64,000 nucleotides of DNA from Catellatospora methionotrophica (GTDB lineage: Bacteria > Actinomycetota > Actinomycetes > Mycobacteriales > Micromonosporaceae). This document shows, piece after piece, positions 8,523 through 17,400 of the stretch; position 1 is the stretch's first letter; each line of letters starts with the position of its first letter. The notes under the pieces are model-generated. The model saw only the letters and a list, made by a program, of their open reading frames with translations, was not told the DNA's origin and made no database searches. Position numbers and translations under genes: made by a program. Where the stretch lies: the NCBI RefSeq assembly GCF_011297335.1, contig NZ_JAAOTJ010000004.1:62001-126000 (forward strand), written 5' to 3'.

Positions 8523-10001
8523 TCACTCCTTGCTGCTGCCGGACCCGGTGACCTTGGCCAGCAGCGCGGGCAGGTCGATACCGGTCAGGTCGTTGCCGAG
8601 CTGCAGGCCCTGGGCCACGTTCGTGGCCACGGACTTGGTCAGCGAGCTCGCGCCGTCGGTGGAGATGACGGTCATCTTGTCGATCGCGCTCATCGGCGCG
8701 GACGCCGCGGCGACGACCTGCGGCAGCACCCGGACCAGCAGGTCGAGCACGGCCGCTTCGCCGTACTGCGCGAACGCCTCGGCCTTGAGACGCATCGCCT
8801 CGGCCTCGGACTGGCCCTTGGCCAGGATCGCGGCCGCGTCGGCGGTGCCTTCGCGCTCGACCGCGTCGGCGATGGCGGTACGCCGCCGCTGCTCGGCCTC
8901 ACCCTCCTTGGCGCCCTCGATCGCGTTGGCCTCGGCCAGCGCGGCACGGCGGGCCCGCTCGCCCTCACCGGTCAGGCGGGACTGCTCGGCCTGGGCCTGC
9001 GCGGCGGCGATGGTCGCCTGGCGAGCCGCGTCGGCGGCCAGCACCCGGGCGTTGCGGTCGGCCTCGGCCTCCTGCTCGACCTTGTACCGCGCCGCGTCGG
9101 CGGGCTTGCGCACCTCGGTGTCGAGCTGGCGCTGCTTGAGCTCGGCGTTCTGCTCGGCGACCTTGCGCTGCTCGGCGATGATCACCTGCTGGCGCTCGGC
9201 CTCGGCCAGCGGGCCGGCCGCGGCGGAGACGGCCTTCGCGGCGTCGATCTCGGCCTGGATGCCCGCCTGCTTGAGGGCCAGGTTGCGCTGCGCCTCGGCG
9301 ATCGACTCCTCGGCGAGCAGGCGGGCCTGCTCGGCCTGCTGGCGGGCCAGCGCCTCGGCGATGGCGGCGTCCTTGAGCACCCGGGCGGCCTCGGGCCGGC
9401 CCAGGTCCTGCAGGTACGAGCCTTCGGCCAGGATGTCCTGCAGTTGGAACGTGTCGAGCACCAGACCCTGGTTGGTCATCGAGTGCTCCGCCTCCTCCGC
9501 GACGGCGGAGGCGAACGCGGCCCGGTCCCGGATGATCTCCTCGATGGTGAGCCGGCCGACGATGGAGCGCAGCGCACCGGCCAGCACCTCGCGGGTGAAC
9601 TCCTCGATCTCGTTCTGCTGGTGCAGGAAGCGCTGGGCGGAGGCGCGGATGGCGTCCTCGGTGCCGCCGACCTTCACGATCGCGACGCCCTGCAGGTTGG
9701 CGCGAATGCCCTGCTTGCTCACCGCGCCCGTGATCTCGACATGGATACGGCGGCTGGACAGGTCGAGCACCTGCAGCTTCTGGACCACCGGCAGCACGAA
9801 CACCGAGGCGCCCATGACGACCTTCTGGCCGGACAGGTCGGTGGAGCGCGCGCCGTCGGCGGTCTCGGTGGTCCGGCCCTTGCGGCCGGTCACGATGAAC
9901 GCCTCGTTCGGCCCGGCCACCTTGATCCGGGACAGCACGAACAGGACGAGCAGGAGCACGAGCAGTACGCCGCCCGCGATAGCAATGGTGAGGGCTGTCA
10001 T
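8523..10001 (-). CDS. floT: Flotillin-like SPFH/Band 7 protein
   Basis: 492 residues. An N-terminal membrane anchor (about 5-25) is followed by an SPFH domain (about 28-200) and a long Ala/Glu/Arg-rich coiled coil (about 205-420) with repeated EAE/AEA stretches, then a short oligomerisation tail. Flotillins scaffold ordered membrane microdomains and influence membrane fluidity, secretion and signalling complexes. An NfeD-type gene lies 21 bases upstream on the same strand, the standard partner arrangement for bacterial flotillins. The hairpin just after the stop suggests it is the last gene of its operon. Confidence 0.9.
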   Translation of the reverse strand: MTALTIAIAGGVLLVLLLVLFVLSRIKVAGPNEAFIVTGRKGRTTETADGARSTDLSGQKVVMGASVFVLPVVQKLQVLDLSSRRIHVEITGAVSKQGIRANLQGVAIVKVGGTEDAIRASAQRFLHQQNEIEEFTREVLAGALRSIVGRLTIEEIIRDRAAFASAVAEEAEHSMTNQGLVLDTFQLQDILAEGSYLQDLGRPEAARVLKDAAIAEALARQQAEQARLLAEESIAEAQRNLALKQAGIQAEIDAAKAVSAAAGPLAEAERQQVIIAEQRKVAEQNAELKQRQLDTEVRKPADAARYKVEQEAEADRNARVLAADAARQATIAAAQAQAEQSRLTGEGERARRAALAEANAIEGAKEGEAEQRRRTAIADAVEREGTADAAAILAKGQSEAEAMRLKAEAFAQYGEAAVLDLLVRVLPQVVAAASAPMSAIDKMTVISTDGASSLTKSVATNVAQGLQLGNDLTGIDLPALLAKVTGSGSSKE

Positions 10002-10022
10002 TGCCTTCCTTCTATCAGGGAG

Positions 10023-10553
10023 CTACTGCTCCGGGACTTCTTGCACGATCACGCTGGTGTCGCTGACGGCAGCCGTCACGACGACCTTGGTGCCCAGCGG
10101 CACGGGGCGCTCGGCGCGGGCGGACAGCTTGACCGGCTGCCCGCCGATGCGTACGCGGACCTCGCCGAAGCCGCCGGCGGGAACGGGGGTGACCACCACG
10201 CCCCGGGTGCCGACGAGATCGGCGCGGGTGGGGGTGGCGTCGGTGCGCATGTTCGACATGCGTTTCACCAGGTAGCTGGCGAGAAAGGCGAGGGGTAGCG
10301 CGGCGAATATCGCGATGAACACCACCGCGGTGACGCCCAGGGCGTCGCCGGTGAGTTCGTTGACCACGGCCGCGCTGAAACCGAAGCCGCCGACGAGCGC
10401 GGCCAGCAGTTCCGTGGACACGAAGCCGTCGCCCAGGTCGAGGAGGTCACCGCCGAGCACGGCGACCGCCGCGATGACGATGCCTATTGCCCCGATGATC
10501 AGAAAGACCACTGTCGCCGTACCCACGCCGGGAACCGTAGCGACCTTGGTCAA
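10023..10553 (-). CDS. NfeD-like membrane protein with OB-fold
   Basis: 176 residues: three membrane spans (about 12-34, 45-65, 70-95) and a soluble beta-rich OB-fold (about 105-176, with LVGTRGVVVTPVPAGGFGEV). NfeD proteins are encoded with SPFH proteins and are thought to act with them in membrane-domain assembly. This is the short form lacking the ClpP-like protease domain. The start is uncertain: TTG 10553 opens the longest frame but its ribosome site (GGGGG) is too close, and internal GTG codons within the first 15 residues are possible. Confidence 0.8.
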   Translation of the reverse strand: MTKVATVPGVGTATVVFLIIGAIGIVIAAVAVLGGDLLDLGDGFVSTELLAALVGGFGFSAAVVNELTGDALGVTAVVFIAIFAALPLAFLASYLVKRMSNMRTDATPTRADLVGTRGVVVTPVPAGGFGEVRVRIGGQPVKLSARAERPVPLGTKVVVTAAVSDTSVIVQEVPEQ

Positions 10554-10587
10554 CCCCCATGCGGCCGCTACCGGGCCCGGCGGGTGC

Positions 10588-11085
10588 TCAGTCCGCGACC
10601 CAGCCGATGACCTTGATGGCGCCGATCCCGGCCAGCACCAGCGCGACGCCGATGACCACGAAGGTGAACAGGCACGGCACCACGACGCCGCGCTTCTTCG
10701 TGGGAGCCCGATAGGACCCGGCCCACTGGGTCGGTTTGCCCGAACGTTCTGCCTCTTCGGCCAGCTGCACCAGCCGTTGCGCCGCGGTCGCGGACAGGTG
10801 CACGGTGTCGCCTTGGAAGTGCAGCAGCCGCAGCCGCTGCCACGGATCGGGGTTGGCCTTGGCGAACGCCGTCAACTCCGCGTCGCGCACGTCGTCGGTC
10901 AGGAAACCCCACCGGCCCGCCTCCACGGGATTACCGGTCTGCCGGTAGATGGAGGAGAGCAGCGCACGGATGTCGATGTCGTCGGGAAGGACCGCCAGCA
11001 GGGTCCGCAGACGCTGCACAGCCAGATGGGTATGCCCGGCCGCGAGATCGGCGCGCACCCGGGCGAGTACGTCCGCCTTTGCCAC
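10588..11085 (-). CDS. DUF6584 family membrane-anchored protein (copy 1)
   Basis: 165 residues. The N-terminal helical part (about 1-100) has ADVLARVRADLAAGHTHLAV, LLSSIYRQTGNPVEAGRWGF and a tetratricopeptide-like look; one span lies near 135-158. It resembles DUF6584, an actinobacterial family of unknown function. A paralogue follows the same plan immediately upstream (11169-11630), evidence of tandem duplication. It sits 34 bases ahead of the NfeD-like gene, so it may be cotranscribed with NfeD and flotillin. Confidence 0.7.
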   Translation of the reverse strand: MAKADVLARVRADLAAGHTHLAVQRLRTLLAVLPDDIDIRALLSSIYRQTGNPVEAGRWGFLTDDVRDAELTAFAKANPDPWQRLRLLHFQGDTVHLSATAAQRLVQLAEEAERSGKPTQWAGSYRAPTKKRGVVVPCLFTFVVIGVALVLAGIGAIKVIGWVAD

Positions 11086-11168
11086 TCACTGATCCTTATG
11101 GACCGGTGGCATGTCACGCCAGGGGCATTTATAACGGCCGGGTCACAGATCACGCCGACGCTTGCGCG

Positions 11169-11630
11169 TTAGAAGATCCAGTCCAGCGCGGTCCGGGCAC
11201 CGACGATCACCAATGCGGACAGCGCGGCCAGCGTCGCGACGGCGGCGGCGGTCTGCAGCCGGGATCCACGGCGGGTATTCGGCTTCGGTGCCGGCGCCGA
11301 AGCCGCCAGCAGCGGGGCCAGCCGTACGCGGGAGACGTCGGTGGGGGCGGGGGTGCCGGTCGGCCAGCGCAGGGCATCGAGGCGGCGGTGCGCCGGGTAG
11401 CGGCCCTCGAAGGCTTCGAGTTCGCCCGGTTCGGCGTCGTCGTCCAGGTAGGACCAGCGGCCGGCTTCGACGGCGTTGCCGGTGGCCCGGTAGATCGCGG
11501 CTAGCCTGCGCCGCAGATCGAGGTCGGTGGGATGCGCGGCGACCAGGCTGTGCATGCGCTGGATCGCCGGATAGGTATGGCCACGTGACAGGTCCGTGGT
11601 CACCCGATCCATCAGATCTGACTTCCCCAT
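11169..11630 (-). CDS. DUF6584 family membrane-anchored protein (copy 2)
   Basis: 153 residues from ATG 11630, chosen because GTGGGGAC precedes it; a longer frame to 11666 lacks a ribosome site. It shares with copy 1 the sequence pattern GHTxxAxQRxxxLxAxxPxDxDxRxxLxxIYRxTGNxVEAGRW in the helical N-terminal half, but has a Pro/Ala-rich linker and a different C-terminal span (about 125-147). The function is unknown. The spacing to copy 1 is 83 bases. Confidence 0.7.
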   Translation of the reverse strand: MGKSDLMDRVTTDLSRGHTYPAIQRMHSLVAAHPTDLDLRRRLAAIYRATGNAVEAGRWSYLDDDAEPGELEAFEGRYPAHRRLDALRWPTGTPAPTDVSRVRLAPLLAASAPAPKPNTRRGSRLQTAAAVATLAALSALVIVGARTALDWIF

Positions 11631-11713
11631 GTCCCCACTATGCATATCAGCGGGCCGAGGGTCCATACATCGAGCGTGCCGTAAAGGTGCGCGTCAGCGG
11701 CCTATTGGTACAG

Positions 11714-11770
11714 ACGATGGCCTATCTACCGGGTGACGTACGTCAATTTCCCCAGTAGACAGGCCATCGT
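11714..11770. repeat. Nested palindrome downstream of ino1
   Basis: Outer 16-base arms (11714-11729 and 11755-11770) match at 15 of 16; the odd pair is a U-G wobble only when read leftward, so it suits a leftward RNA. The loop holds a separate perfect 12-base palindrome TGACGTACGTCA (11734-11745). It lies between ino1 and the second DUF6584 gene and may be a terminator, a leader structure or an operator. Confidence 0.6.
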
Positions 11771-11785
11771 GAGATGAATGAGTGT

Positions 11786-11812
11786 GCCCGCTCACACTTT
11801 TCAAGAGCGGGC
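11786..11812 (-). terminator. ino1 terminator hairpin
   Basis: GCCCGCTC and GAGCGGGC arms (8 bp) around an 11-base AT-rich loop, seven bases past the ino1 stop. Confidence 0.55.
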
Positions 11813-11818
11813 CCGAAA

Positions 11819-12898
11819 TCAACTATTTACGGAGCCCTTGATGAAGTTCTCGACCGACTCGTGCGCGTCGTGGTCGTTGTACTGCACCGGCGGCGACTTC
11901 ATGAAGTAGCTCGAAGCGGACAGCACCGGACCACCGATCTTGCGGTCGAGCGCGATCTTCGCGGCTCGCACGGCGTCGATGATGACACCGGCCGAGTTCG
12001 GCGAATCCCACACCTCGAGCTTGAGCTCGGCGTTGAGCGGGGTGTCACCGAACGAGCGGCCCTCCAGGCGGATGTAGGCCCACTTGCGGTCGTCGAGCCA
12101 CGGCACGTGGTCCGACGGGCCGATGTGCACGTCGCTCTTGGACATCTCGTGCGGGATCTGGGACGTCACCGACTGCGTCTTCGAGATCTTCTTCGAGATC
12201 AGGCGGTTGCGCTCCAGCATGTTCATGAAGTCCATGTTGCCGCCGAAGTTGAGCTGGTAAGTACGCAGCAGCTCCACGCCGCGGTCCTCGAACAGCTTCG
12301 CCAGGGCGCGGTGCACGATGGTGGCGCCGACCTGGCTCTTGATGTCGTCGCCGACGATCGGCAGGCCCGCGTCCTCGAACTTCTTGGCCCACACCGGGTC
12401 AGAGGCGATGAAGACCGGCAGCGCGTTCACGAAGGCGCAGCCCGCGTCGATCGCGGCCTGGGCGTAGAACTTGGCCGCCTGCTCCGAACCGACCGGCAGG
12501 TAGCAGACCACCACGTCGACCTCGGCGTCCTTGAGCGCCTTGACCACGTCGGCCGGGGCGTCGTCGGACTCCTCGACCATCTCGCGGTAGTACACGCCCA
12601 GGCCGTCCATGGTCGGGCCGCGCTGCACGGTGATGCCCGTGGGCGCCACGTCGCACAGCTTGATGGTGTTGTTCTCGCTGGCCACGATGGCCTCGGCGAG
12701 GTCCCGGCCGACCTTCTTGGCGTCGACGTCGAACGCGGCGACGAACTCGACGTCGCCGACGTGGTACCCCCCGAAGTCGACGTGCATCAGGCCGGGTACT
12801 CGCTCGGACGGGTTGGCGTCGCGGTAGTACTCCACGCCCTGGACCAGGGACGAGGCGCAGTTACCGACACCGACGATGGCAACGCGGACGGAGCCCAT
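11819..12898 (-). CDS. ino1: Inositol-3-phosphate synthase
   Basis: 359 residues. It converts glucose-6-phosphate to inositol-3-phosphate with NAD, feeding phosphatidylinositol and mycothiol. The N-terminal Rossmann loop [16 protein letters not shown], the [13 protein letters not shown] strand and NNTIKLCDV are typical of the actinobacterial short form, as are the C-terminal [12 protein letters not shown] and [15 protein letters not shown] 12898 is chosen because GGAGGCAGGAG sits directly upstream; the frame opens seven codons earlier at 12919. It follows padR on the same strand by 60 bases, the same pairing as Rv0046c/Rv0047c in Mycobacterium, so it is probably controlled by that regulator. 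Confidence 0.95.
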   Translation of the reverse strand: MGSVRVAIVGVGNCASSLVQGVEYYRDANPSERVPGLMHVDFGGYHVGDVEFVAAFDVDAKKVGRDLAEAIVASENNTIKLCDVAPTGITVQRGPTMDGLGVYYREMVEESDDAPADVVKALKDAEVDVVVCYLPVGSEQAAKFYAQAAIDAGCAFVNALPVFIASDPVWAKKFEDAGLPIVGDDIKSQVGATIVHRALAKLFEDRGVELLRTYQLNFGGNMDFMNMLERNRLISKKISKTQSVTSQIPHEMSKSDVHIGPSDHVPWLDDRKWAYIRLEGRSFGDTPLNAELKLEVWDSPNSAGVIIDAVRAAKIALDRKIGGPVLSASSYFMKSPPVQYNDHDAHESVENFIKGSVNS

Positions 12899-12958
12899 AG
12901 CTCCTGCCTCCTTCTTCATATGCGGGCGGACAGCCGATCGGCTGCGCCGCCCAACTCA

Positions 12959-13618
12959 CTAGGCGGAGTCGTCAGGGCCCGGTCGGGCCGTGAGCGGTCG
13001 TACGGAATCTGTGGTGCGCGGGCTCGGTCGGAGCTCGCCCTCGGCCCCGCGCGGCTGCGGGGTGCGGCCGGAGCGCTCGTTGGCGATGAGCTCCTCCAGC
13101 CAGCGGACCTCGCGGTCCGCGGCATCCAGGCCATGGCGCTGCAATTCCAGGGTGTACGCGTCGAGCCTTTCCGCGGCTCGGGCGAGCACCTCCCGGAAGC
13201 CCTCCCGGCGCTCCTCCACCTTGCGGCGGCGGCCCTCCAGGATGCGCAGGCGGATGTCGACGTCGGTGCGGGAGAAGAAGGCGAAGTGCACGCCGAACGC
13301 GGCGTCCTCGTATGCCTCCGGCCCCACCTGCGCCAGCAGGTCCTGGAACCGCTCCTTGCCCTCGGCCGTGATCTTGTAGACCACCCTGCCCCGTCGGCTG
13401 GTCAGCGGCGGCACGTCGGCGTCACCGGCCGGGGTCTCCCCGGCCTCGGTGATCCAGCCGGCGGTTTGCAGGCGTCGCAGTGTGGGGTAGAGAGAGCCGT
13501 AACTGATCGCCGCGCGGATCGCGCCCAGCTTGGTGCTGAGTTGCTTGCGCAGCTCATACCCATGCATCGGGGACTCATGCAGCAGGCCGAGGATGGCCAG
13601 GTCGAGCATGTCGGCCAC
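12959..13618 (-). CDS. PadR family transcriptional regulator
   Basis: 219 residues. The N-terminal winged helix (about 1-100) begins MLDLAILGLLHESPMHGYELRKQL and contains SYGSLYPTLRRLQTAGWI, diagnostic of PadR. A Vir-type helical dimerisation domain follows (about 105-190), then a disordered tail. PadR proteins are mostly repressors binding ATGTAT-ATACAT operators; such a site lies 37 bases upstream (13655-13679), implying autoregulation of a padR-ino1 operon. The ligand is unknown. Confidence 0.9.
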   Translation of the reverse strand: MADMLDLAILGLLHESPMHGYELRKQLSTKLGAIRAAISYGSLYPTLRRLQTAGWITEAGETPAGDADVPPLTSRRGRVVYKITAEGKERFQDLLAQVGPEAYEDAAFGVHFAFFSRTDVDIRLRILEGRRRKVEERREGFREVLARAAERLDAYTLELQRHGLDAADREVRWLEELIANERSGRTPQPRGAEGELRPSPRTTDSVRPLTARPGPDDSA

Positions 13619-13654
13619 CCCCTCTGATCGGTCTCGCGGTCTGGGTCGTCGTAC

Positions 13655-13679
13655 GCGATGTATCGCGCCGATACATCGC
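13655..13679. promoter_or_regulatory. Perfect PadR-type operator
   Basis: GCGATGTATCG (13655-13665) and CGATACATCGC (13669-13679) are perfect 11-base inverted arms around CGC. They contain the ATGTAT/ATACAT core reported for PadR sites. Placed 37 bases ahead of padR and 145 bases ahead of the divergent DUF5318-ponA pair, it could control either. Confidence 0.75.
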
Positions 13680-13823
13680 TACGTTAGAACGGTACGACGT
13701 GTCTAGGCAATACGCGGTGTGAACGATCACCAAGGAGGATGATCTTTGAGCGCTGGGCTTCGCCCTGGTCACGCTGTGTGACGGCGGTCGCGGCTCGCCG
13801 AACGAACGGTTACCCTGCTTTTC

Positions 13824-14291
13824 ATGCGCGCGCAGCAACGAGTCTCTGCGTCGCCTCGTGCCGCCCAGCGGCAGGGCGACGGATTCGTTGACTATTCCCT
13901 CCAGCGGCGTGCTCTGCTGCGTGAGGTGTACGCGGGGAGGGTGGGCACGTCAGAGGTGTGCGATGCCTCGCCCTACCTGAAGAGCGCGGCTCGCTTCCAC
14001 GGTGAGGCCACCGAGAACCGGTGCCCCATCTGCCGTCGCGAGTTCGTGATCAACGTGCACTACATTTATGGCGATCAGCTCAAGAATTCCGCGGGCCAGG
14101 CGCGTACGCGCGCCGAACTCGCGGTGCTGGCCGACACGCACGGTGAGTTCCAGGTCTACGTGGTCGAGGTGTGCCGCGGCTGTGACTGGAACCACCTCGT
14201 AGAGCAGTACCTCCTGGGACGCGCCCACAGGACAGCCCCCCAGCTGTCAGCGGCTGCCGCCACCGCCCCATCCCCGACCGGAACGGTGTGA
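13824..14291 (+). CDS. DUF5318 family protein with Cys4 zinc-binding pattern
   Basis: 155 residues, the homologue of Rv0049 by both sequence and position. It has YSLQRRALLREVYAGR near residue 25, then CPICRREFV (about 68) and VVEVCRGCDWNHL (about 115), two CxxC knuckles likely to bind zinc. The N-terminal 20 and C-terminal 20 residues look disordered. It ends three bases before the ponA start, so the two are almost certainly cotranscribed. The function is unknown; conserved linkage to ponA suggests a cell-wall link. Confidence 0.85.
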   Translation: MRAQQRVSASPRAAQRQGDGFVDYSLQRRALLREVYAGRVGTSEVCDASPYLKSAARFHGEATENRCPICRREFVINVHYIYGDQLKNSAGQARTRAELAVLADTHGEFQVYVVEVCRGCDWNHLVEQYLLGRAHRTAPQLSAAAATAPSPTGTV

Positions 14292-14294
14292 CAG

Positions 14295-17189
14295 ATGACT
14301 TCGTACGGCGATCCCAACGCCGGACACGGGTACGACGACGAGCAACACCGTCAGTCATACCCCGCTCCGGCGCAGAGTTCGGGCCGCGCCTCGGTGCCAT
14401 CCGACGACTACGGCTACGACTACTCGTCGAGCGACCAGGCGGACTACGGGCAATACCCCGCCAACAGCGGTGGATACCCGCCCCAGGGTGGCGGCTACGG
14501 CAGCGCTGACCAGCAGGGATACGGCGATCAGGGCTACGGCCAGGCCCCGGTGAACCCGCCGGTCAGCCCGGCTGCCGGGCGTGCCTCCGTCGGCGCGTCG
14601 GCAGGGCGGGCGACCGTCGGCGGCGTCGCCGGGCGGGCCAGCGTCGGTGCTCCGCCAGCCGGGCGCGCCAGTGTCGGCGGCGTCGCGGGCCGCGCCAGCG
14701 TGCGCCCCGCGGGCCTCGACATGGACGACCAGCCGGCCGGTGGCAAGGCCAAGGCGGGCGGCAAGCCCAAGAAGAAGAAGCGCAACAAGCTCACCATCGC
14801 GCTCGCGTCGGTGGCTGTGCTGATCATGCTCGCCGGTGGCGGGTTGATCGCGTTCACCAACTTCCTGAGCGGCGTGCCCAAGCCGGGTGAGTTCAAGCTG
14901 CAGGAGAACACCCTCATCTTCGCCTCCGACGGCAAGACGCAGGTGGCACAGCTCGGCACGGAGAACCGCCGCATCGTCGACATGACGGTGATGGACAAGA
15001 AGATCAAGGACACCCTCATCGCGGGTGAGGACCAGGACTTCTACAACCACGACGGCATCGACCTGTGGGGCATCGCCCGCGCCGCGTGGAACAACCTCAC
15101 CGGCGGCGCGACCCAGGGTGCCTCGACGATCACGCAGCAGTACGCGCGTGCCGCGGCGGACGACCTCGAGGTCACCTACGCCCGCAAGCTGCGCGAGGCG
15201 GTCTGGGCCCGCGAGCTGGAGCAGGATCACAGCAAGGACGAGATCCTCGGCTTCTACGTCAACACGGCCTACTTCGGCCGTGGCGCGACCGGGGTCGGCG
15301 CCGCCGCCAAGGCCTACTTCGGCGTCGAGGCGGAGAAGCTGACCATGGAGCAGGCGGCGGTGCTCGGCGCGGTGCTCAAGCAGCCGGAGCCGATGGGCTC
15401 GGCCAAGGGCTACGACCCGCAGAACGACGAGGCCGCTGCCAAGGACCGCTGGAACTACGTGCTCAACAGCGTGGTGAAGATGAACACCGGCGTGACCCAG
15501 GCCGAGGTGGACGCGGTCAAGGCCAAGGGCTACCCGAAGGTGCTCACCTTCACCCCCGGCGGCAAGAACAACGCCACCTGGGGCATCAAGGGTTCCAGCA
15601 CCGGTCCGGTCGTCAACTACATCCGTAAGGAGATGGAGACTCCGGCGGTCCAGAAGGCGCTGGAGGCCATCGGCGTCAAGGACTGGAAGAACGGCGGCCT
15701 CAAGATCACGCTGACCATCAACGCCAAGGCACAGGCGGAGCTGGAGAAGCGGATGTACCGGGAGTACACGGTCCAGGAGATCTGCAAGGACACCAAGACC
15801 AAGAAGCAGATCCTGTTCACCCTCGCCGAGGACGGCAAGACGAGGATCGGCAAGGACGGCAAGCCGCTGTCCACCGACCCGAAGAAGGTCGCCTGCCGGT
15901 CCGAGGTCACCAAGGTGACCGACAAGACGACCTCGCTGCTGAACAAGTACCCCAAGAACGTCACGGCGGCTGCCGTCTCCATCGACCCGCAGACGGGCGG
16001 GGTGCTCGCCTACTACGGCGGCATGGACGGCACCACGTATGACAAGGCGGGCAAGAACGGCGAGGGCGGCCCGTACGTCAGCGGCGGCCACTCCCCCGCC
16101 TCGTCCTTCAAGATCTACACGCTCGCCGCGGCCGTCAAGGCTGGCATCTCGGTGGACTCCCACTGGGATCCGACGCCGTTCAAGCCCTACAAGGGCGGTT
16201 CGGAGATCCGCAACGCGGGCCGGGACGGCAACGACGCCGGTTGCGACAAGAACTGCAGCCTCGCGGTCATGGCGCAGAAGTCCTTCAACGTGCCGTTCTA
16301 CAAGGTCACCGAGAAGATCACCCCGGGCAAGGTTGTCGATATGGCGGCCAAGGCCGGCGTCACGATGATGTGGGACAACAACGACAAGGGCCACGACCTC
16401 ACCAAGGGCGACCCGAGCAAGCTGGGTCCGAACCCGTTCTTCAACCACGTGGGCTTCGGCCAGTACCCGATCACGGTGCTCGACCACGCGTCCGGCATCT
16501 CGACGTTCGCGGCCAACGGCATCTATCGCGCACCGCACTTCATCGCGAAGGTCGAGCGCAAGGTGACCGAGGACGGTAAGACCGTGTGGAAGCCGGTGCC
16601 CGGCACCGGGCCGAACACCAAGGGCGTGGAGCGCATCGAGCCGCGCATCGTCGGCGAGGTCAACGCCGTGCTCAAGAACTACAGCGGCACCAAGCTCAGC
16701 GGTCGCGACTCGGTCTCCAAGTCGGGTACCTGGCAGGCCAGCGACAACTTCGCGGGGGAGAACTCCAGCGCCTGGTACGTCGGCTACACGCCGCAGATCG
16801 CTACCGCGGTTTGGGTCGGCAACTACCTGCACGAGTCGGAGCCGATCAGGGATCCGGGTGGCAACAAGATCGGCAGTGGCAACCTGCCGAAGACCATCTG
16901 GACCCAGTTCATGAACAAGGCCGACGACGTCATGGGCTTCAAGCCCAAGCCGATCGAGGTCGGCTGCGGCGGCTGCATCGGCGACCCCGACGTCGGCGAC
17001 GGCAAGGAGACCACTCCCACGCCGGACCCGAACGCCTGCGCCGCCAACCCGCAGGCACCGGGCTGCGAGAACCAGCCCAACCCGGGTGACCCGGGTAACC
17101 CGGGCAACAACCCGAACCCGACCCCGACGCCGTCGGGCACCCGCGGCAACGGGATCTGCATCCCGAAACCCGGCAAACCGTGTCCATGA
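14295..17189 (+). CDS. ponA: Bifunctional class A penicillin-binding protein
   Basis: 964 residues. A long cytoplasmic Gly/Tyr/Ser-rich head (1-160) contains five near-repeats of GRASVG (95-136), then a basic KKKK stretch and one span (166-190). The GT51 glycosyltransferase domain follows, with EDQDFYNHDGIDLWGI (catalytic Glu245) and GASTITQQYAR. The transpeptidase domain has SSFK (Ser603-Lys606), SFN and KSGT (Lys809). The tail is Thr/Pro/Asn-rich. It polymerises and cross-links peptidoglycan outside the membrane. It matches Mycobacterium ponA1 in context (DUF5318 upstream, mannosyltransferase downstream). The insertion around residues 480-560, rich in Lys/Asp/Thr, is longer than in many homologues. 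Confidence 0.95.
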   Translation: MTSYGDPNAGHGYDDEQHRQSYPAPAQSSGRASVPSDDYGYDYSSSDQADYGQYPANSGGYPPQGGGYGSADQQGYGDQGYGQAPVNPPVSPAAGRASVGASAGRATVGGVAGRASVGAPPAGRASVGGVAGRASVRPAGLDMDDQPAGGKAKAGGKPKKKKRNKLTIALASVAVLIMLAGGGLIAFTNFLSGVPKPGEFKLQENTLIFASDGKTQVAQLGTENRRIVDMTVMDKKIKDTLIAGEDQDFYNHDGIDLWGIARAAWNNLTGGATQGASTITQQYARAAADDLEVTYARKLREAVWARELEQDHSKDEILGFYVNTAYFGRGATGVGAAAKAYFGVEAEKLTMEQAAVLGAVLKQPEPMGSAKGYDPQNDEAAAKDRWNYVLNSVVKMNTGVTQAEVDAVKAKGYPKVLTFTPGGKNNATWGIKGSSTGPVVNYIRKEMETPAVQKALEAIGVKDWKNGGLKITLTINAKAQAELEKRMYREYTVQEICKDTKTKKQILFTLAEDGKTRIGKDGKPLSTDPKKVACRSEVTKVTDKTTSLLNKYPKNVTAAAVSIDPQTGGVLAYYGGMDGTTYDKAGKNGEGGPYVSGGHSPASSFKIYTLAAAVKAGISVDSHWDPTPFKPYKGGSEIRNAGRDGNDAGCDKNCSLAVMAQKSFNVPFYKVTEKITPGKVVDMAAKAGVTMMWDNNDKGHDLTKGDPSKLGPNPFFNHVGFGQYPITVLDHASGISTFAANGIYRAPHFIAKVERKVTEDGKTVWKPVPGTGPNTKGVERIEPRIVGEVNAVLKNYSGTKLSGRDSVSKSGTWQASDNFAGENSSAWYVGYTPQIATAVWVGNYLHESEPIRDPGGNKIGSGNLPKTIWTQFMNKADDVMGFKPKPIEVGCGGCIGDPDVGDGKETTPTPDPNACAANPQAPGCENQPNPGDPGNPGNNPNPTPTPSGTRGNGICIPKPGKPCP

Positions 17190-17200
17190 CGATCGGTTGA

Positions 17201-17234
17201 ACGAAGAGGGACCCCCGCGGGGGTCCCTCTTCGT
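17201..17234 (+). terminator. ponA terminator, 17-bp perfect palindrome
   Basis: ACGAAGAGGGACCCCCG (17201-17217) is followed immediately by its exact complement (17218-17234), 11 bases after the ponA stop. Confidence 0.9.
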
Positions 17235-17400
17235 CTGTCCGGGCATTGACGACGCGGGCGATTCCTTGGCGCACGTCCCGGATTCTTTACGATCGGCCAT
17301 ACCAGCCGGCTGTCGAGCTCCAGCGATGTGGACGTCGTGATGTCATGCACGAAACCATGCCGTCGATGCACCTCGTGCGGAATGAGTGAGCGAAGTTCTG

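Noticed and set aside
14355-17300. A 981-codon leftward open frame opposite ponA
   Set aside because: Antisense shadow; ponA has full catalytic motifs and the antisense translation shows none.
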